The position numbers were made by a program, and so were the translations under genes. A DNA stretch of 64,000 bases from Streptomyces iranensis (GTDB taxonomy: Bacteria > Actinomycetota > Actinomycetes > Streptomycetales > Streptomycetaceae): assembly GCF_017874715.1 (NCBI RefSeq), contig NZ_JAGGLR010000042.1, positions 1-64,000 on the forward strand. The letters run 5' to 3'. The notes under the pieces were generated by a model. That model made no database searches. It was not told the origin of the DNA and worked only from the letters and a program-made list of their open reading frames with translations. This document shows, in pieces, positions 1 to 8,681 of this stretch; the stretch's first letter is position 1, and each line of letters opens with the position of its first letter.

Positions 1-92
1 CGCCCGGTTACATTCCGAACCCGGAAGCTAAGCCTTTCAGCGCCGATGGTACTGCAGGGGGGACCCTGTGGGAGAGTAGGACGCCGCCGAAC
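1..92 (+). rRNA. rrf: 5S ribosomal RNA, 3' portion (5' end outside window)
   Basis: The first ~92 bases read as the 3' three-quarters of an actinobacterial 5S rRNA: the segment with CCGAACCCGGAAGCTAAGCC, the loop with GATGGTACTGCA, and the terminal GGGAGAGTAGGACGCCGCC. The 5' end is cut off by the window edge. A strong Rho-independent hairpin follows at once, which marks the end of an rRNA operon. The exact 3' end is uncertain by a few bases. Confidence 0.95.
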
Positions 93-102
93 AATTCTTC
101 AG

Positions 103-143
103 AAAGACCCCGATGGGAAATTCATTCCCCTCGGGGTCTTTTT
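103..143 (+). terminator. rRNA operon terminator
   Basis: An 11-bp stem (AAAGACCCCGA at 103-113 pairs with TCGGGGTCTTT at 131-141) is followed by a run of six T. It lies about 10 bases after the 5S rRNA end, so it is the intrinsic terminator of the ribosomal operon. Confidence 0.93.
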
Positions 144-240
144 TATGTCCATGTCCACTACGCCCCGGTGCGGGGCCTGTGCGGGCCTACCGGTAGAGTC
201 ATGGAGCATCATCGGCCTGTTTCTCACGGGAGGCTCCCGG

Positions 241-849
241 GTGGAGGTACAGGAGACACGAGTCCAGACGGACCGTGTGCTCACCATCCCGAACATCCTC
301 AGCGCTGCGCGCCTCGTCGGCGTGCCGCTTTTCCTGTGGCTGATCCTCCGGCCCGAGTTCGGCGGGCCCAACAGCGACGGCTGGGCGCTGCTGGTACTGG
401 CGCTGAGCGGTATCAGCGACTATCTCGACGGGAAGCTGGCCCGTCGCTGGAACCAGATCAGCAGCCTCGGCCGGCTTCTCGACCCGGCGGCCGACCGCCT
501 CTACATACTGTCGACTCTTGTCGGCCTCACCTGGCGTGAGATCCTGCCCCTCTGGCTCACCGCGGCCCTTCTCGCGCGAGAGCTGGTCCTGCTGGTGATG
601 GTGGGCATCCTCCGGCGCCATGGCTATCCGCCGCCCCAGGTGAACTTCCTCGGCAAGGCGGCCACCTTCAACCTGATGTATGCCTTCCCGTTGCTCCTTC
701 TGAGTGAGGGAAGTGGCTGGCTTCACACGACCGCCGCTATTTTCGGATGGGCGTTCGCCGGATGGGGTACAACACTCTATTGGTGGGCAGGAGTCCTCTA
801 CGTGGTTCAGGTCCGCCGACTCGTCAGGGCGGACACCGCGGCCGACTGA
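241..849 (+). CDS. CDP-alcohol phosphatidyltransferase (PgsA-like)
   Basis: An integral membrane enzyme that transfers a phosphatidyl group from CDP-diacylglycerol to an alcohol acceptor. The 202-residue protein has the complete family signature D60-x2-D63-G64-x2-A67-R68-x8-G77-x3-D81-x3-D85, whose aspartates bind metal and catalyse the transfer, and several hydrophobic segments follow. I chose the GTG at 241 because GGGAGG lies just upstream; the frame is open further back but without coding character. It heads the conserved block that continues with the nucleotidyltransferase and DUF881 genes; in mycobacteria the equivalent position holds pgsA2. Acceptor identity (glycerol-3-phosphate, inositol phosphate or other) cannot be told from the motif. 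Confidence 0.9.
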   Translation: MEVQETRVQTDRVLTIPNILSAARLVGVPLFLWLILRPEFGGPNSDGWALLVLALSGISDYLDGKLARRWNQISSLGRLLDPAADRLYILSTLVGLTWREILPLWLTAALLARELVLLVMVGILRRHGYPPPQVNFLGKAATFNLMYAFPLLLLSEGSGWLHTTAAIFGWAFAGWGTTLYWWAGVLYVVQVRRLVRADTAAD

Positions 850-963
850 GCTCGCCGTAGCGGCGTCCATAGAGGCCGGGGCCCGTAGCGACTTCAGGTG
901 TAAGGGCCATCGGGCGTGCGCGGTCGGCATGACCGTCGTCTCTTCAAGGAGGACGCTTCCGAT

Positions 964-3459
964 ATGAAGGCCGTCGTGATGGCAGGGGGCGAGGGGACTC
1001 GTCTGCGCCCGATGACCTCGACCATGCCCAAACCGCTGCTGCCCGTGGCCAACCGGCCGATCATGGAACATGTGCTGCGGCTGCTCAAGCGGCATGGTCT
1101 CAGCGAGACCGTGGTGACAGTCCAGTTCCTCGCCTCCCTCGTCAAGAACTACTTCGGTGACGGCGAGGAGCTCGACATGGAGCTCACGTACGCGAATGAG
1201 GAGAAGCCACTCGGCACCGCGGGAAGCGTCAAGAACGCGGAGGAAGCGCTCAAGGACGACACCTTCCTTGTGATCTCGGGTGATGCCCTGACGGATTTCG
1301 ACCTCACGGATCTGATCGATTTCCATAAGGAAAAGGGTGCCCTTGTCACCGTCTGCCTGACCCGCGTTCCCAATCCGCTCGAGTTCGGTATCACCATCGT
1401 TGACGAGGGCGGAAAGGTCGAGCGCTTCCTGGAGAAGCCCACCTGGGGCCAGGTCTTCTCGGACACCGTCAACACCGGCATCTATGTCATGGAGCCGGAG
1501 GTCTTCGACTATGTCGATCCCGATGTCCCGGTCGACTGGTCCGGAGATGTCTTCCCCCAGCTGATGAAGGAAGGCAAGCCCATCTTCGGCTATATCGCCG
1601 AGGGCTACTGGGAGGACGTCGGCACCCATGAGAGCTATGTGAAGGCCCAGGCGGACGTTCTCGAGGGCAAGGTCGATGTCGAGCTCGACGGATTCGAGAT
1701 CTCGCCCGGCGTATGGGTCGCCGAGGGGGCGGACGTGCATCCGGAGGCCGTGCTCCGCGGTCCGCTCTACATCGGGGACTACGCCAAGGTGGAAGCCGGT
1801 GCCGAGATCCGCGAACACACCGTCGTCGGCTCCAATGTCGTGGTGAAGAGCGGCGCCTTCCTCCACAAGGCGGTGGTGCACGACAACGTGTACGTCGGCC
1901 AGCAGAGCAATCTGCGCGGCTGTGTCATCGGCAAGAACACCGACATCATGCGTGCCGCCCGGATCGAGGACGGGGCCGTCATCGGCGATGAGTGCCTGAT
2001 CGGCGAGGAATCGATCGTCCAGGGCAATGTCCGGGTCTATCCGTTCAAGACCATCGAGGCGGGCGCGTTCGTCAACACCTCGGTGATCTGGGAGTCCCGG
2101 GGGCAGGCCCATCTGTTCGGCGCCCGCGGCGTCTCCGGCATCCTCAATGTGGAGATCACTCCGGAGCTCGCGGTGCGGCTCGCCGGGGCGTACGCCACGA
2201 CCCTCAAGAAGGGCTCCACGGTCACCACGGCGCGTGACCACTCCAGGGGCGCGCGGGCACTCAAGCGGGCGATGATCTCCGCCCTGCAGACCAGCGCCAT
2301 CGACGTACGGGACCTGGAGAACGTGCCGCTGCCGGTGGCCCGGCAGCAGACCGCGCGCGGCAGCGCCGGCGGCTTCATGATCCGGACCTCGCCCGGGGTG
2401 CCCGACTCGGTCGACATCATGTTCTTCGACGAGCGGGGCGCCGATCTGTCCGCGGGCGGTCAGCGGAAGCTGGACCGGGTGTACGCCCGCCAGGAGTACC
2501 GCAGGGCGTTCCCGGGCGAGATCGGTGACCTCAGTTTCCCGTCGAGCGTCTTCGACTCGTACACGGGCTCGCTGCTGCGTGCCGTGGACATCAGCGGCAT
2601 CGCCGAATCCGGCCTGAAGGTCGTCGTGGACGCCGCCAACGGCAGCGCCGGACTGGTGCTGCCCAGCCTGCTGGGCCGGCTCGGGGTGGACGCGCTGACC
2701 ATCAACCCTGGCCTGGACGAGTCGCGTCCGACGGAGACCGCCGACGCCCGGCGGTCGGGGCTGGCGCGGCTCGGCGAGATCGTCGCCTCGGCGCGTGCCG
2801 CGTTCGGAGTGCGGTTCGACCCGGTCGGTGAGCGGTTCTCGCTCGTCGACGAGCGGGGCCGGATCGTGGAGGACGACCGGGCGCTGCTGGTGATGCTGGA
2901 CCTGGTGGCCGCGGAGCGGCGGAGCGGGCGGGTGGCGCTTCCGGTGACCACGACCCGTATCGCCGAGCAGGTGGCGGCGTACCACGGCACACAGGTGGAG
3001 TGGACGACCACCGCGGCGGACGATCTGACCCGGGTCGCCCGGTCGGAGTCCACCATCTTCGGAGGCGATGGGCGCGGAGGGTTCATCATCCCCGAGTTCA
3101 GCAGCGTCTTCGACGGTACGGCCGCCTTCGTCCGGCTCATCGGGCTGGTGGCGCGCACTCAGCTGACATTGAGTCAGATCGATGCCCGGATTCCGCGGGC
3201 GCATGTCCAGCGGCGTGATCTGGCCACCCCCTGGGCGGTCAAGGGTCTGGTCATGCGGCATGTGGTGGAGGCCGCGGGGGACCGTTCCGTGGACACCACC
3301 GACGGGGTGCGGGTCGTGGAGACCGACGGGCGATGGGTCATGGTGCTGCCCGACCCGGCCGAGGCGGTCACCCATCTGTGGGCGGAGGGCCCGGACGACG
3401 CGTCCGCGCAGGCCCTGCTGGACGAGTGGTCGAGCGTCGTGGACAGCGCGGGGCGCTGA
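964..3459 (+). CDS. Sugar nucleotidyltransferase with degenerate phosphohexomutase domain
   Basis: An 831-residue two-part protein usually annotated in Streptomyces as mannose-1-phosphate guanylyltransferase. Residues 1-235 form a nucleotidyltransferase with the signature GGEGTRLRP and the motif PKPLLPVANRP. Residues ~245-375 are a left-handed beta-helix of hexapeptide repeats (repeated I/V-G and V-x-x-G spacing). Residues ~385-831 resemble a phosphoglucomutase/phosphomannomutase, but the phosphoserine loop (normally TASHNP) and the metal loop (normally DGDADR, here FDPVGER) are not conserved, so mutase activity is doubtful. Start ATG 964 has AAGGAGGA 11 bases upstream. The role is probably in making GDP- or UDP-activated sugars for cell-envelope polymers. 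Substrate is inferred, not shown. Confidence 0.88.
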   Translation: MKAVVMAGGEGTRLRPMTSTMPKPLLPVANRPIMEHVLRLLKRHGLSETVVTVQFLASLVKNYFGDGEELDMELTYANEEKPLGTAGSVKNAEEALKDDTFLVISGDALTDFDLTDLIDFHKEKGALVTVCLTRVPNPLEFGITIVDEGGKVERFLEKPTWGQVFSDTVNTGIYVMEPEVFDYVDPDVPVDWSGDVFPQLMKEGKPIFGYIAEGYWEDVGTHESYVKAQADVLEGKVDVELDGFEISPGVWVAEGADVHPEAVLRGPLYIGDYAKVEAGAEIREHTVVGSNVVVKSGAFLHKAVVHDNVYVGQQSNLRGCVIGKNTDIMRAARIEDGAVIGDECLIGEESIVQGNVRVYPFKTIEAGAFVNTSVIWESRGQAHLFGARGVSGILNVEITPELAVRLAGAYATTLKKGSTVTTARDHSRGARALKRAMISALQTSAIDVRDLENVPLPVARQQTARGSAGGFMIRTSPGVPDSVDIMFFDERGADLSAGGQRKLDRVYARQEYRRAFPGEIGDLSFPSSVFDSYTGSLLRAVDISGIAESGLKVVVDAANGSAGLVLPSLLGRLGVDALTINPGLDESRPTETADARRSGLARLGEIVASARAAFGVRFDPVGERFSLVDERGRIVEDDRALLVMLDLVAAERRSGRVALPVTTTRIAEQVAAYHGTQVEWTTTAADDLTRVARSESTIFGGDGRGGFIIPEFSSVFDGTAAFVRLIGLVARTQLTLSQIDARIPRAHVQRRDLATPWAVKGLVMRHVVEAAGDRSVDTTDGVRVVETDGRWVMVLPDPAEAVTHLWAEGPDDASAQALLDEWSSVVDSAGR

Positions 3460-3485
3460 TCGTGGGGCCGCCCGAGCGCGTCTGA

Positions 3486-3561
3486 GCACGTGGGGCCGCC
3501 GTCCCGAGGTCCCGGATCCGGCACGCCGGAGGGGCCATTCGGTGGCGGCGGCCCCCACGTG
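3486..3561. repeat. Long inverted repeat between genes, possible terminator
   Basis: GCACGTGGGGCCGCCG at 3486-3501 is complementary, with one bulged base, to CGGCGGCCCCCACGTGC at 3545-3561. The right arm ends 15 bases before the next start codon. There is no T-run, so it may be a terminator for the upstream gene or a structured leader for the DUF881 operon. A third partial copy of the left arm (CGTGGGGCCGCC) sits near 3462. Confidence 0.55.
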
Positions 3562-3575
3562 CGACGATGTGCGGC

Positions 3576-4502
3576 ATGTCGCAGCAGCCCCCCGTTCGGA
3601 GCACAGCATCGCCGCGCCCGCGCCCGCGCCTCGACGCGTCCATGTCGCTGCTGACCAATGTGATGGACCACAGCCTTGACGACGGCTACGCCGAGGCCGC
3701 CGCGCGGCGCGGGGAGACCGGTCGCTCGGGCCTGCCGCGCACCGTGCGGGCCAAATTGGGGCTGGCCTTCGGGCTCGTCCTGGTCGCGGTCGTCATCACC
3801 ATCGGGGCCGCCGAGGCGCGGATATCGGCGCCGACGCTGGCCAAGGAGCGGGGAGAACTGATCGACCGCATCGAGACGGGGAACTCGAACGCGGACAAGC
3901 TCGCCCGGAGCGTGGACAAGCTCCGCGGTGAGGTCGGGGAGAAGCAGCGGCAGGCACTGGAGAAGCACGGCGGGGCCAAGGCCGATCTGGTGGCGCTGCT
4001 CTCGGGGGCCAACGAGGTGACGGGCCCCGGGGTGAAGCTGGTGGTCGACGACGCCAAGGACGCGGCGGGCAGCGGCGGGGGACCACGGGAGAGCGCCGAC
4101 TTCTCCGACACCGGCCGGGTGCGCGACCACGACATGCAGCGTGTGGTCAATGGCCTGTGGGAGTCGGGCGCGGAGGCCGTCTCGATCAACGGGCAGCGGC
4201 TGACGGCGCTCTCGGCGATCAGGGCCGCGGGAGACGCCATACTGGTCGACAACAAGCCGCTGGCGCCGCCGTATACGGTGCTCGCGGTGGGGGACGGGCA
4301 GCGGTTGAGCACCGCTTTCCAGAACAGCGCGGACGGACAGTACCTGCATGTGCTGCAGCAGAACTATGACATCCGTACGAGCATTTCCGCCCAGGACTCG
4401 CTCCGGCTCCCGGCCGCGCCGAGCCTGATCGTACGCACCGCGGAACCGATAGCCGGTGGTTCCGGCAAGGGTGACGCCGACACAGGGAAGGGCACATCGT
4501 GA
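3576..4502 (+). CDS. DUF881 family membrane-anchored protein
   Basis: 308 residues with a short cytoplasmic N-terminus, one membrane segment at about residues 60-78, a coiled-coil-like stretch (~85-125), then the DUF881 extracytoplasmic domain (GPGVKLVVDD... GAEAVSINGQRL...). DUF881 proteins are widespread in Gram-positives and of unknown function; they are found in cell-division gene neighbourhoods. It overlaps the next gene by 4 bases (GTGA), so the two are translationally coupled, and a second DUF881 protein follows. ATG 3567 is an alternative start three codons upstream. Confidence 0.85.
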   Translation: MSQQPPVRSTASPRPRPRLDASMSLLTNVMDHSLDDGYAEAAARRGETGRSGLPRTVRAKLGLAFGLVLVAVVITIGAAEARISAPTLAKERGELIDRIETGNSNADKLARSVDKLRGEVGEKQRQALEKHGGAKADLVALLSGANEVTGPGVKLVVDDAKDAAGSGGGPRESADFSDTGRVRDHDMQRVVNGLWESGAEAVSINGQRLTALSAIRAAGDAILVDNKPLAPPYTVLAVGDGQRLSTAFQNSADGQYLHVLQQNYDIRTSISAQDSLRLPAAPSLIVRTAEPIAGGSGKGDADTGKGTS

Positions 4503-4831
4503 TCGCCGTATTGGGGCTCATCGTGGGAGTCGTGGTGGGACTTGTGGTCCGACCCGTGGTGCCGACGGTGGTCGAGCCCTATCTGCCGATCGCCGTCGTG
4601 GCGGCACTCGACGCGGTCTTCGGGGGCTTCCGGGCGATGCTGGACGGGATCTTCGACGACAAGGTCTTCGTCGTATCGTTCCTGTCCAATGTGGTGGTGG
4701 CCGCACTGATCGTCTTCCTCGGTGACAAGCTGGGCGTCGGTGCCCAGCTGTCGACGGGAGTCGTGGTCGTGCTCGGTATCCGGATCTTCTCCAACGCGGC
4801 CGCGATCCGCCGCCATGTGTTCCGGGCGTGA
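4499..4831 (+). CDS. Small basic protein (Sbp/DUF1290 family)
   Basis: A 110-residue membrane protein with about three hydrophobic segments (near 1-25, 55-75 and 80-95). The sequence fits the Sbp family (DUF1290), encoded beside ftsZ-region genes in Bacillus and between two DUF881 genes in actinobacteria. It starts at GTG 4499 inside the stop of the upstream DUF881 gene, and its own stop overlaps the start of the second DUF881 gene, so all three form one tightly coupled operon. No enzymatic role is known; a structural membrane role is inferred from the arrangement. Confidence 0.87.
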   Translation: MIAVLGLIVGVVVGLVVRPVVPTVVEPYLPIAVVAALDAVFGGFRAMLDGIFDDKVFVVSFLSNVVVAALIVFLGDKLGVGAQLSTGVVVVLGIRIFSNAAAIRRHVFRA

Positions 4832-6246
4832 GGCCGATGACGACCGACGACACCCCGGAAAGGCCCGAGAGCGCGCAGTCGGCCGAAAACCGACGGCAGG
4901 CCGACACGCCGCGACAGTCGGCCGAAACGCCACGCGAGTCCGCCGACACGCCGCGACAGCAGCCGGCCGACACGCCGCACCAGCCGGCCGACACGCGGCC
5001 TCCGGCCGAGAGGGACACGAAGGCCGAGCAGCCGGCGAAGGCCGGACAGGCGGCGAGGGCCGAAACGCCCGAGAAGGCCGCTGAGCCGCCCCGGCGGTCG
5101 CCCGAGCCGCCGCGCCGGCCGGAGACGCCCGAGCAGCCGGCGGGCCCCGGGGAATCCCGCGAGCGGGCCGAGCCCAAGCGGGCCGAGCCCAAGCGACCGT
5201 CGGCGGCCGGACCGCCGCGCCAGGGCACCCCGTCGCCCGCCCGGAAGCCCGAGCGCCGTGACGCGCCCGGGGAGCGGCCGGGCAGGCCCGCCACGCCCCC
5301 GCCGGGCGGCTTCAAGGATCTGGCTCTCAGGCGGCCCCTGCCCAAGGCCGTGCTGCCCGAGGCCCTGCCGCCGCAGGCCCAGGGCCGGCCCGTCGCGGCG
5401 GACACGCCCGGGGCGCGTGCCGAGGGCCCCAGGCCCGCCGACGGGTCCCGGAGCGGCGCCGGAGAGCGTGTGGGCCCCGCCCCCGGCCCCGGGGGCTCCG
5501 GGGGCAATCGGAGGCCGGCGGACGCCTTGACCGGCCGCCAGCGGCTGGTCAAGGGCGTATGGCCGCCGCGGCTCACCCGCGCGCAGCTGATCGTCGCCCT
5601 GCTGCTCTTCGGCCTCGGCCTGGGTCTCGCCATCCAGGTGCGCTCGACCAACGAGAGCAGCGTGCTGCGCGGCGCCCGGCAGGAGGACCTGGTCCGGATC
5701 CTCGACGAGCTGGATTCCCGCACCCAGCGGCTCCAGGACGAGAAGCGCCGTCTCGAGAACCAGCGCACCGAGCTGGAGAACAGCTCGGACCAGGCCGAGG
5801 AGGCCCGGAAGCAGACGCTCCAGAAGGAGCAGCAGCTGGGCGTGCTCGCGGGTACGGTGGCAGCACAGGGTCCTGGTATCACGATCACCATCGACGACTC
5901 CCGGGGCTCCGTGGAGTCGGACATGCTGCTCGACACCGTCCAGGAGCTGCGCGCGGCGGGCGCCGAGGCGATCCAGATCGGCAAGGTGCGCGTGGTCGCC
6001 GGCACCTACTTCTCGGACAGCGGTGGCGCGATCCGGATCGATGGACGGAAAGTGACGCGACCGTATGTTGTGAAGGTGATCGGCAAGCCGGAGGATCTGG
6101 AGCCGGCCCTGAACATCCCGGGCGGGGTGGTGCAGAGCCTGGAGAAGGAGCAGGCCACAGTGTCCGTGCAGCGGGATAAGAAGATCGTTGTGGATGCCTT
6201 GCGATCGGCGAAGCGGCCTGACTACGCTCGGTCGTCATCACGGTGA
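4828..6246 (+). CDS. DUF881 family protein with long disordered N-terminus
   Basis: 472 residues. Residues 1-235 are a low-complexity stretch rich in Pro, Ala, Glu and Arg with many short repeats of the type ADTPxQ/PAEP, expected to be disordered and cytoplasmic. A membrane segment follows at ~253-272, then a coiled coil (~285-335, heptad-like RLQDEKRRLENQRTELEN) and a DUF881 domain (GPGITITIDD..., GAEAIQIGKVRV...). The GTG at 4828 overlaps the stop of the Sbp gene; ATG 4837 is an alternative. It is a paralogue of the DUF881 protein at 3576, and the much longer N-terminal tail is the main difference. Confidence 0.85.
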   Translation: MRPMTTDDTPERPESAQSAENRRQADTPRQSAETPRESADTPRQQPADTPHQPADTRPPAERDTKAEQPAKAGQAARAETPEKAAEPPRRSPEPPRRPETPEQPAGPGESRERAEPKRAEPKRPSAAGPPRQGTPSPARKPERRDAPGERPGRPATPPPGGFKDLALRRPLPKAVLPEALPPQAQGRPVAADTPGARAEGPRPADGSRSGAGERVGPAPGPGGSGGNRRPADALTGRQRLVKGVWPPRLTRAQLIVALLLFGLGLGLAIQVRSTNESSVLRGARQEDLVRILDELDSRTQRLQDEKRRLENQRTELENSSDQAEEARKQTLQKEQQLGVLAGTVAAQGPGITITIDDSRGSVESDMLLDTVQELRAAGAEAIQIGKVRVVAGTYFSDSGGAIRIDGRKVTRPYVVKVIGKPEDLEPALNIPGGVVQSLEKEQATVSVQRDKKIVVDALRSAKRPDYARSSSR

Positions 6247-6261
6247 GGCGGTTCGAAATGA

Positions 6262-6280
6262 GGGTCTCTCGGGGAGACCA
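6262..6280 (+). terminator. Hairpin after the DUF881 operon
   Basis: GGTCTC at 6263-6268 pairs with GAGACC at 6274-6279 around a short loop, 16 bases after the operon stop. There is no T-run. The remaining ~155 bases up to the FHA gene probably carry that gene's promoter, but I could not assign -35/-10 boxes. Confidence 0.45.
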
Positions 6281-6436
6281 TGTGGACGCGGGGGGTCAAC
6301 GCACCAGAAGATCCGCGCGTGATGGAAACTGTCTGGTGGTCACGGACGTTGTGAGGGTGTCCGGACCGTCTGGTGTGTGCATCGAGGGTTTGTCCTGCCC
6401 CACGGGCGGGTCTGTTTCAGTCAAGGGGAATCGCCC

Positions 6437-7204
6437 GTGAAGTTGTTCGGGAAGTTGTTCGGTAAGAGTGCCCGCCAGGATGGCGGCAGCAGCACCGCTC
6501 GCCACCGCGCCTCGCGTGCCGCGGAGGAGAGCGGAGGGGGAGCCGAGGAGCGCCCGCTCTTCCGTGACCAGGTCGGCGGGCAGGGCGCGTCTGTTGACCC
6601 CTCCGCGACCGGGCCCATAGGTTTCGAGGACCCATCGGCCTCTCACAGTGGTGGAGGGTTCGGCTTGCCGGTCTGTCAGCGGTGTGGCCACCGGAACGCG
6701 GAGGCCAGCCGGTTCTGCTCCAATTGCGGCGCCCCGCTGCGGGGCGGCGCGCCCTCCGAGCGTGCCTCGGAGACCACCTCCACCATTTCGATCTCGGGTC
6801 TCGAGGCGTACGACTCCGAGGTGACCGGGCAGACGCCGCTGCCGTCGCTCAGCCCGGAGGCGCAGGCCGCCGTAGAGGCGCTGCCCCTGGGGTCGGCCCT
6901 GCTGGTGGTCCGCCGCGGGCCGAATTCCGGCAGCCGCTTCCTGCTGGACAGTGATGTCACCACGGCGGGCCGTCACCCGCAGAGCGACATCTTCCTGGAC
7001 GATGTGACGGTCTCCCGCCGCCATGTGGAGTTCCGGCGCGGCCAGGACGGCAGCTTCACCGTCTCGGACGTCGGCAGCCTCAACGGGACGTATGTCAACC
7101 GGGAGCAGATCGACGCGCCGGTGGTCCTGACCAGTGGGGACGAGGTGCAGATCGGTAAGTACCGGCTGGTCTTCTACCCGAGCCAGCGGGGCGTCGGCAT
7201 CTGA
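6437..7204 (+). CDS. Zinc-ribbon and FHA-domain protein (GarA/OdhI-like)
   Basis: 255 residues. A basic N-terminus (MKLFGKLFGKSARQDG) and a disordered stretch lead to a zinc ribbon at about 80-97 (C-x2-C ... C-x2-C), then a Ser/Thr-rich linker that contains a candidate phosphothreonine motif (SETTSTIS) and a C-terminal FHA domain (~150-250) with the canonical GRHPQSDI, SRRHVEF and LNGTYVN motifs. FHA domains bind phosphothreonine. The mycobacterial (GarA) and corynebacterial (OdhI) relatives inhibit 2-oxoglutarate-consuming enzymes until phosphorylated by Ser/Thr kinases. Start GTG 6437 is preceded by AAGGGGAA. It sits directly before the FtsR-like regulator, as garA does in Mycobacterium. 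Confidence 0.88.
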   Translation: MKLFGKLFGKSARQDGGSSTARHRASRAAEESGGGAEERPLFRDQVGGQGASVDPSATGPIGFEDPSASHSGGGFGLPVCQRCGHRNAEASRFCSNCGAPLRGGAPSERASETTSTISISGLEAYDSEVTGQTPLPSLSPEAQAAVEALPLGSALLVVRRGPNSGSRFLLDSDVTTAGRHPQSDIFLDDVTVSRRHVEFRRGQDGSFTVSDVGSLNGTYVNREQIDAPVVLTSGDEVQIGKYRLVFYPSQRGVGI

Positions 7205-7221
7205 CCCGTCAGGGGAGGTCC

Positions 7222-7974
7222 ATGCTTCAGACACCGTCGGGCGGTGCCGATACCGGCACCGCCCCCACGGGTGGCCGGTCGATGAGCATCGGCACCGTGC
7301 TGAATCTGTTGCGGGACGAGTTCCCCGAGGTCACCATCTCCAAGATCCGCTTCTTGGAGTCGGAGGGGCTGGTGGAGCCGCGGCGGACGCCGTCCGGCTA
7401 CCGCAAATTCAGCCAGCAGGACGTGGAGCGACTCGGCCATATCCTCCGGATGCAGCGTGACCACTACCTGCCGCTCAAGGTCATCCGGGAGCATCTGGAC
7501 GCCCTGGAGCGGGGCGAACCGTTGCAGCTTCCTGCCGTTTCGCAGGGAGCGCAGCAGCCCGGACCGCTCGACGGCGGCCCCGGCGCGGTCCCGGACGGCC
7601 CCACGGCCGCCCGGGTCGGCCGTGCCGAGCTGCTGGCAACGGCCGAGGTCAGCGAGGCGGAGCTGGCCGAATGGGAGTCGTACGGGCTGCTCGCGCCGAC
7701 CGCGGACGGCGGGTACGACATCGAGGCGGTGACCGTCGCCCGGCTCATCGCCGAACTCGGTCGTTTCGGCCTGGAACCACGTCATCTGCGAATCATGAAA
7801 GCCTCCGCCGAGCGCGAGGCCGGAATGGTCGAGCAGGTGGTCGCCCCGCTGCGGTTGCATAGAAATCCGCAGACCAGAGCGCATGCGGAAGCCAGTGTGC
7901 GGGAGCTCGCCACGCTCTCCGTACGGCTGCACGCGGCCCTGGTGCGGTCGGCTCTGAGGGTCCAGGAGCGGTGA
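7222..7974 (+). CDS. ftsR: MerR-family regulator, FtsR-like
   Basis: 250 residues. A MerR-type winged-helix DNA-binding region lies at about residues 22-95 (MSIGTVLNLLRDEFPEVTIS, then RFLESEGLVEPRRTPSGYR). The C-terminal part is a predicted sensory/dimer domain without an obvious metal-binding cysteine cluster. It matches the actinobacterial group of Corynebacterium FtsR and mycobacterial Rv1828, a regulator linked to cell division, and lies in the same place between the FHA gene and the bifunctional nuclease. It follows the FHA stop by 17 bases with AGGGGAGG as ribosome site, so it is probably co-transcribed with it. Confidence 0.85.
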   Translation: MLQTPSGGADTGTAPTGGRSMSIGTVLNLLRDEFPEVTISKIRFLESEGLVEPRRTPSGYRKFSQQDVERLGHILRMQRDHYLPLKVIREHLDALERGEPLQLPAVSQGAQQPGPLDGGPGAVPDGPTAARVGRAELLATAEVSEAELAEWESYGLLAPTADGGYDIEAVTVARLIAELGRFGLEPRHLRIMKASAEREAGMVEQVVAPLRLHRNPQTRAHAEASVRELATLSVRLHAALVRSALRVQER

Positions 7975-8026
7975 CCGACCGGGCCCCGACTATCCAAACC
8001 GGCCGGGCACGTCCTAGGGTTGCTGT

Positions 8027-8500
8027 GTGAACGAGCTCGACGTCGTGGGTGTCCGGGTGGAAATGCCCTCCAACCAACCGATCGTGCTCCTGCGTGAAGT
8101 GGGAGGCGACCGCTACCTCCCCATCTGGATCGGACCAGGTGAGGCGACCGCGATCGCCTTCGCTCAGCAGGGCATGGCTCCGGCGCGCCCGCTGACCCAT
8201 GATCTTTTCAAGGACGTACTCGAAGCGGTCGGCCAGCAGCTCACGGAGGTCCGGATCACGGATCTGCGCGAGGGGGTCTTCTACGCGGAGCTGGTCTTCG
8301 CCAGCGGTGTGGAGGTCAGCGCTCGGCCGTCCGACGCCATAGCGCTCGCGCTGCGCACCGGAACGCCGATCTACGGCAGCGACGGCGTGCTGGACGACGC
8401 CGGTATCGCGATCCCGGACGAGCAGGAGGACGAGGTGGAGAAGTTCCGCGAGTTCCTCGACCAGATCTCGCCCGAGGACTTCGGAACCAGCAGCCAGTGA
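8027..8500 (+). CDS. Bifunctional nuclease family protein (DUF151)
   Basis: 157 residues covering the whole BFN/DUF151 domain: an N-terminal beta-rich part (NELDVVGVRVE, VLLREVGGDRYLPIWIGPGEA) and the conserved RPSDAIALALR motif near residue 105, with an acidic C-terminal tail. Relatives have been reported to have RNase and DNase activity in plants, and the family is universal in actinobacteria. The GTG start at 8027 has no strong Shine-Dalgarno sequence. It lies between two MerR genes, as Rv1829 does in Mycobacterium. Nuclease activity here is inferred only from family membership. Confidence 0.88.
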   Translation: MNELDVVGVRVEMPSNQPIVLLREVGGDRYLPIWIGPGEATAIAFAQQGMAPARPLTHDLFKDVLEAVGQQLTEVRITDLREGVFYAELVFASGVEVSARPSDAIALALRTGTPIYGSDGVLDDAGIAIPDEQEDEVEKFREFLDQISPEDFGTSSQ

Positions 8501-8622
8501 ACCGCAGCCAGTGAACCGTATGCCGGTCCTCGCTCGCGCATTCGAGTAGCCTTTCCCGGACGAGGGACACGGGAAACCACCCTTAGGGTGATTATCACTC
8601 GGCGTGCCGAGTGTGGCGATCG

Positions 8623-8651
8623 TTGACGCACCCCGGGTGACTGCCTACCTT
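8623..8651 (+). promoter_or_regulatory. Sigma-70-type promoter upstream of the second MerR gene
   Basis: TTGACG (8623-8628), a 17-base spacer and TACCTT (8646-8651) form a good vegetative promoter. Transcription would begin near 8658, upstream of the GTG at 8682 and downstream of the GTG at 8604. This supports 8682 as the true start. Confidence 0.6.
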
Positions 8652-8681
8652 CAAGATGGCAGGTCGAGGACGGAGGTCGGC

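Noticed and set aside
199..3609. Very long antisense open frame opposite the first genes
   Set aside because: It covers the opposite strand of well-supported genes; long antisense frames are expected in such GC-rich DNA, and the translation is low-complexity without any recognisable domain.
8604..8681. Longer start for the second MerR gene
   Set aside because: A vegetative promoter with a 17-base spacer lies within the proposed extension and a better ribosome site precedes the GTG at 8682.
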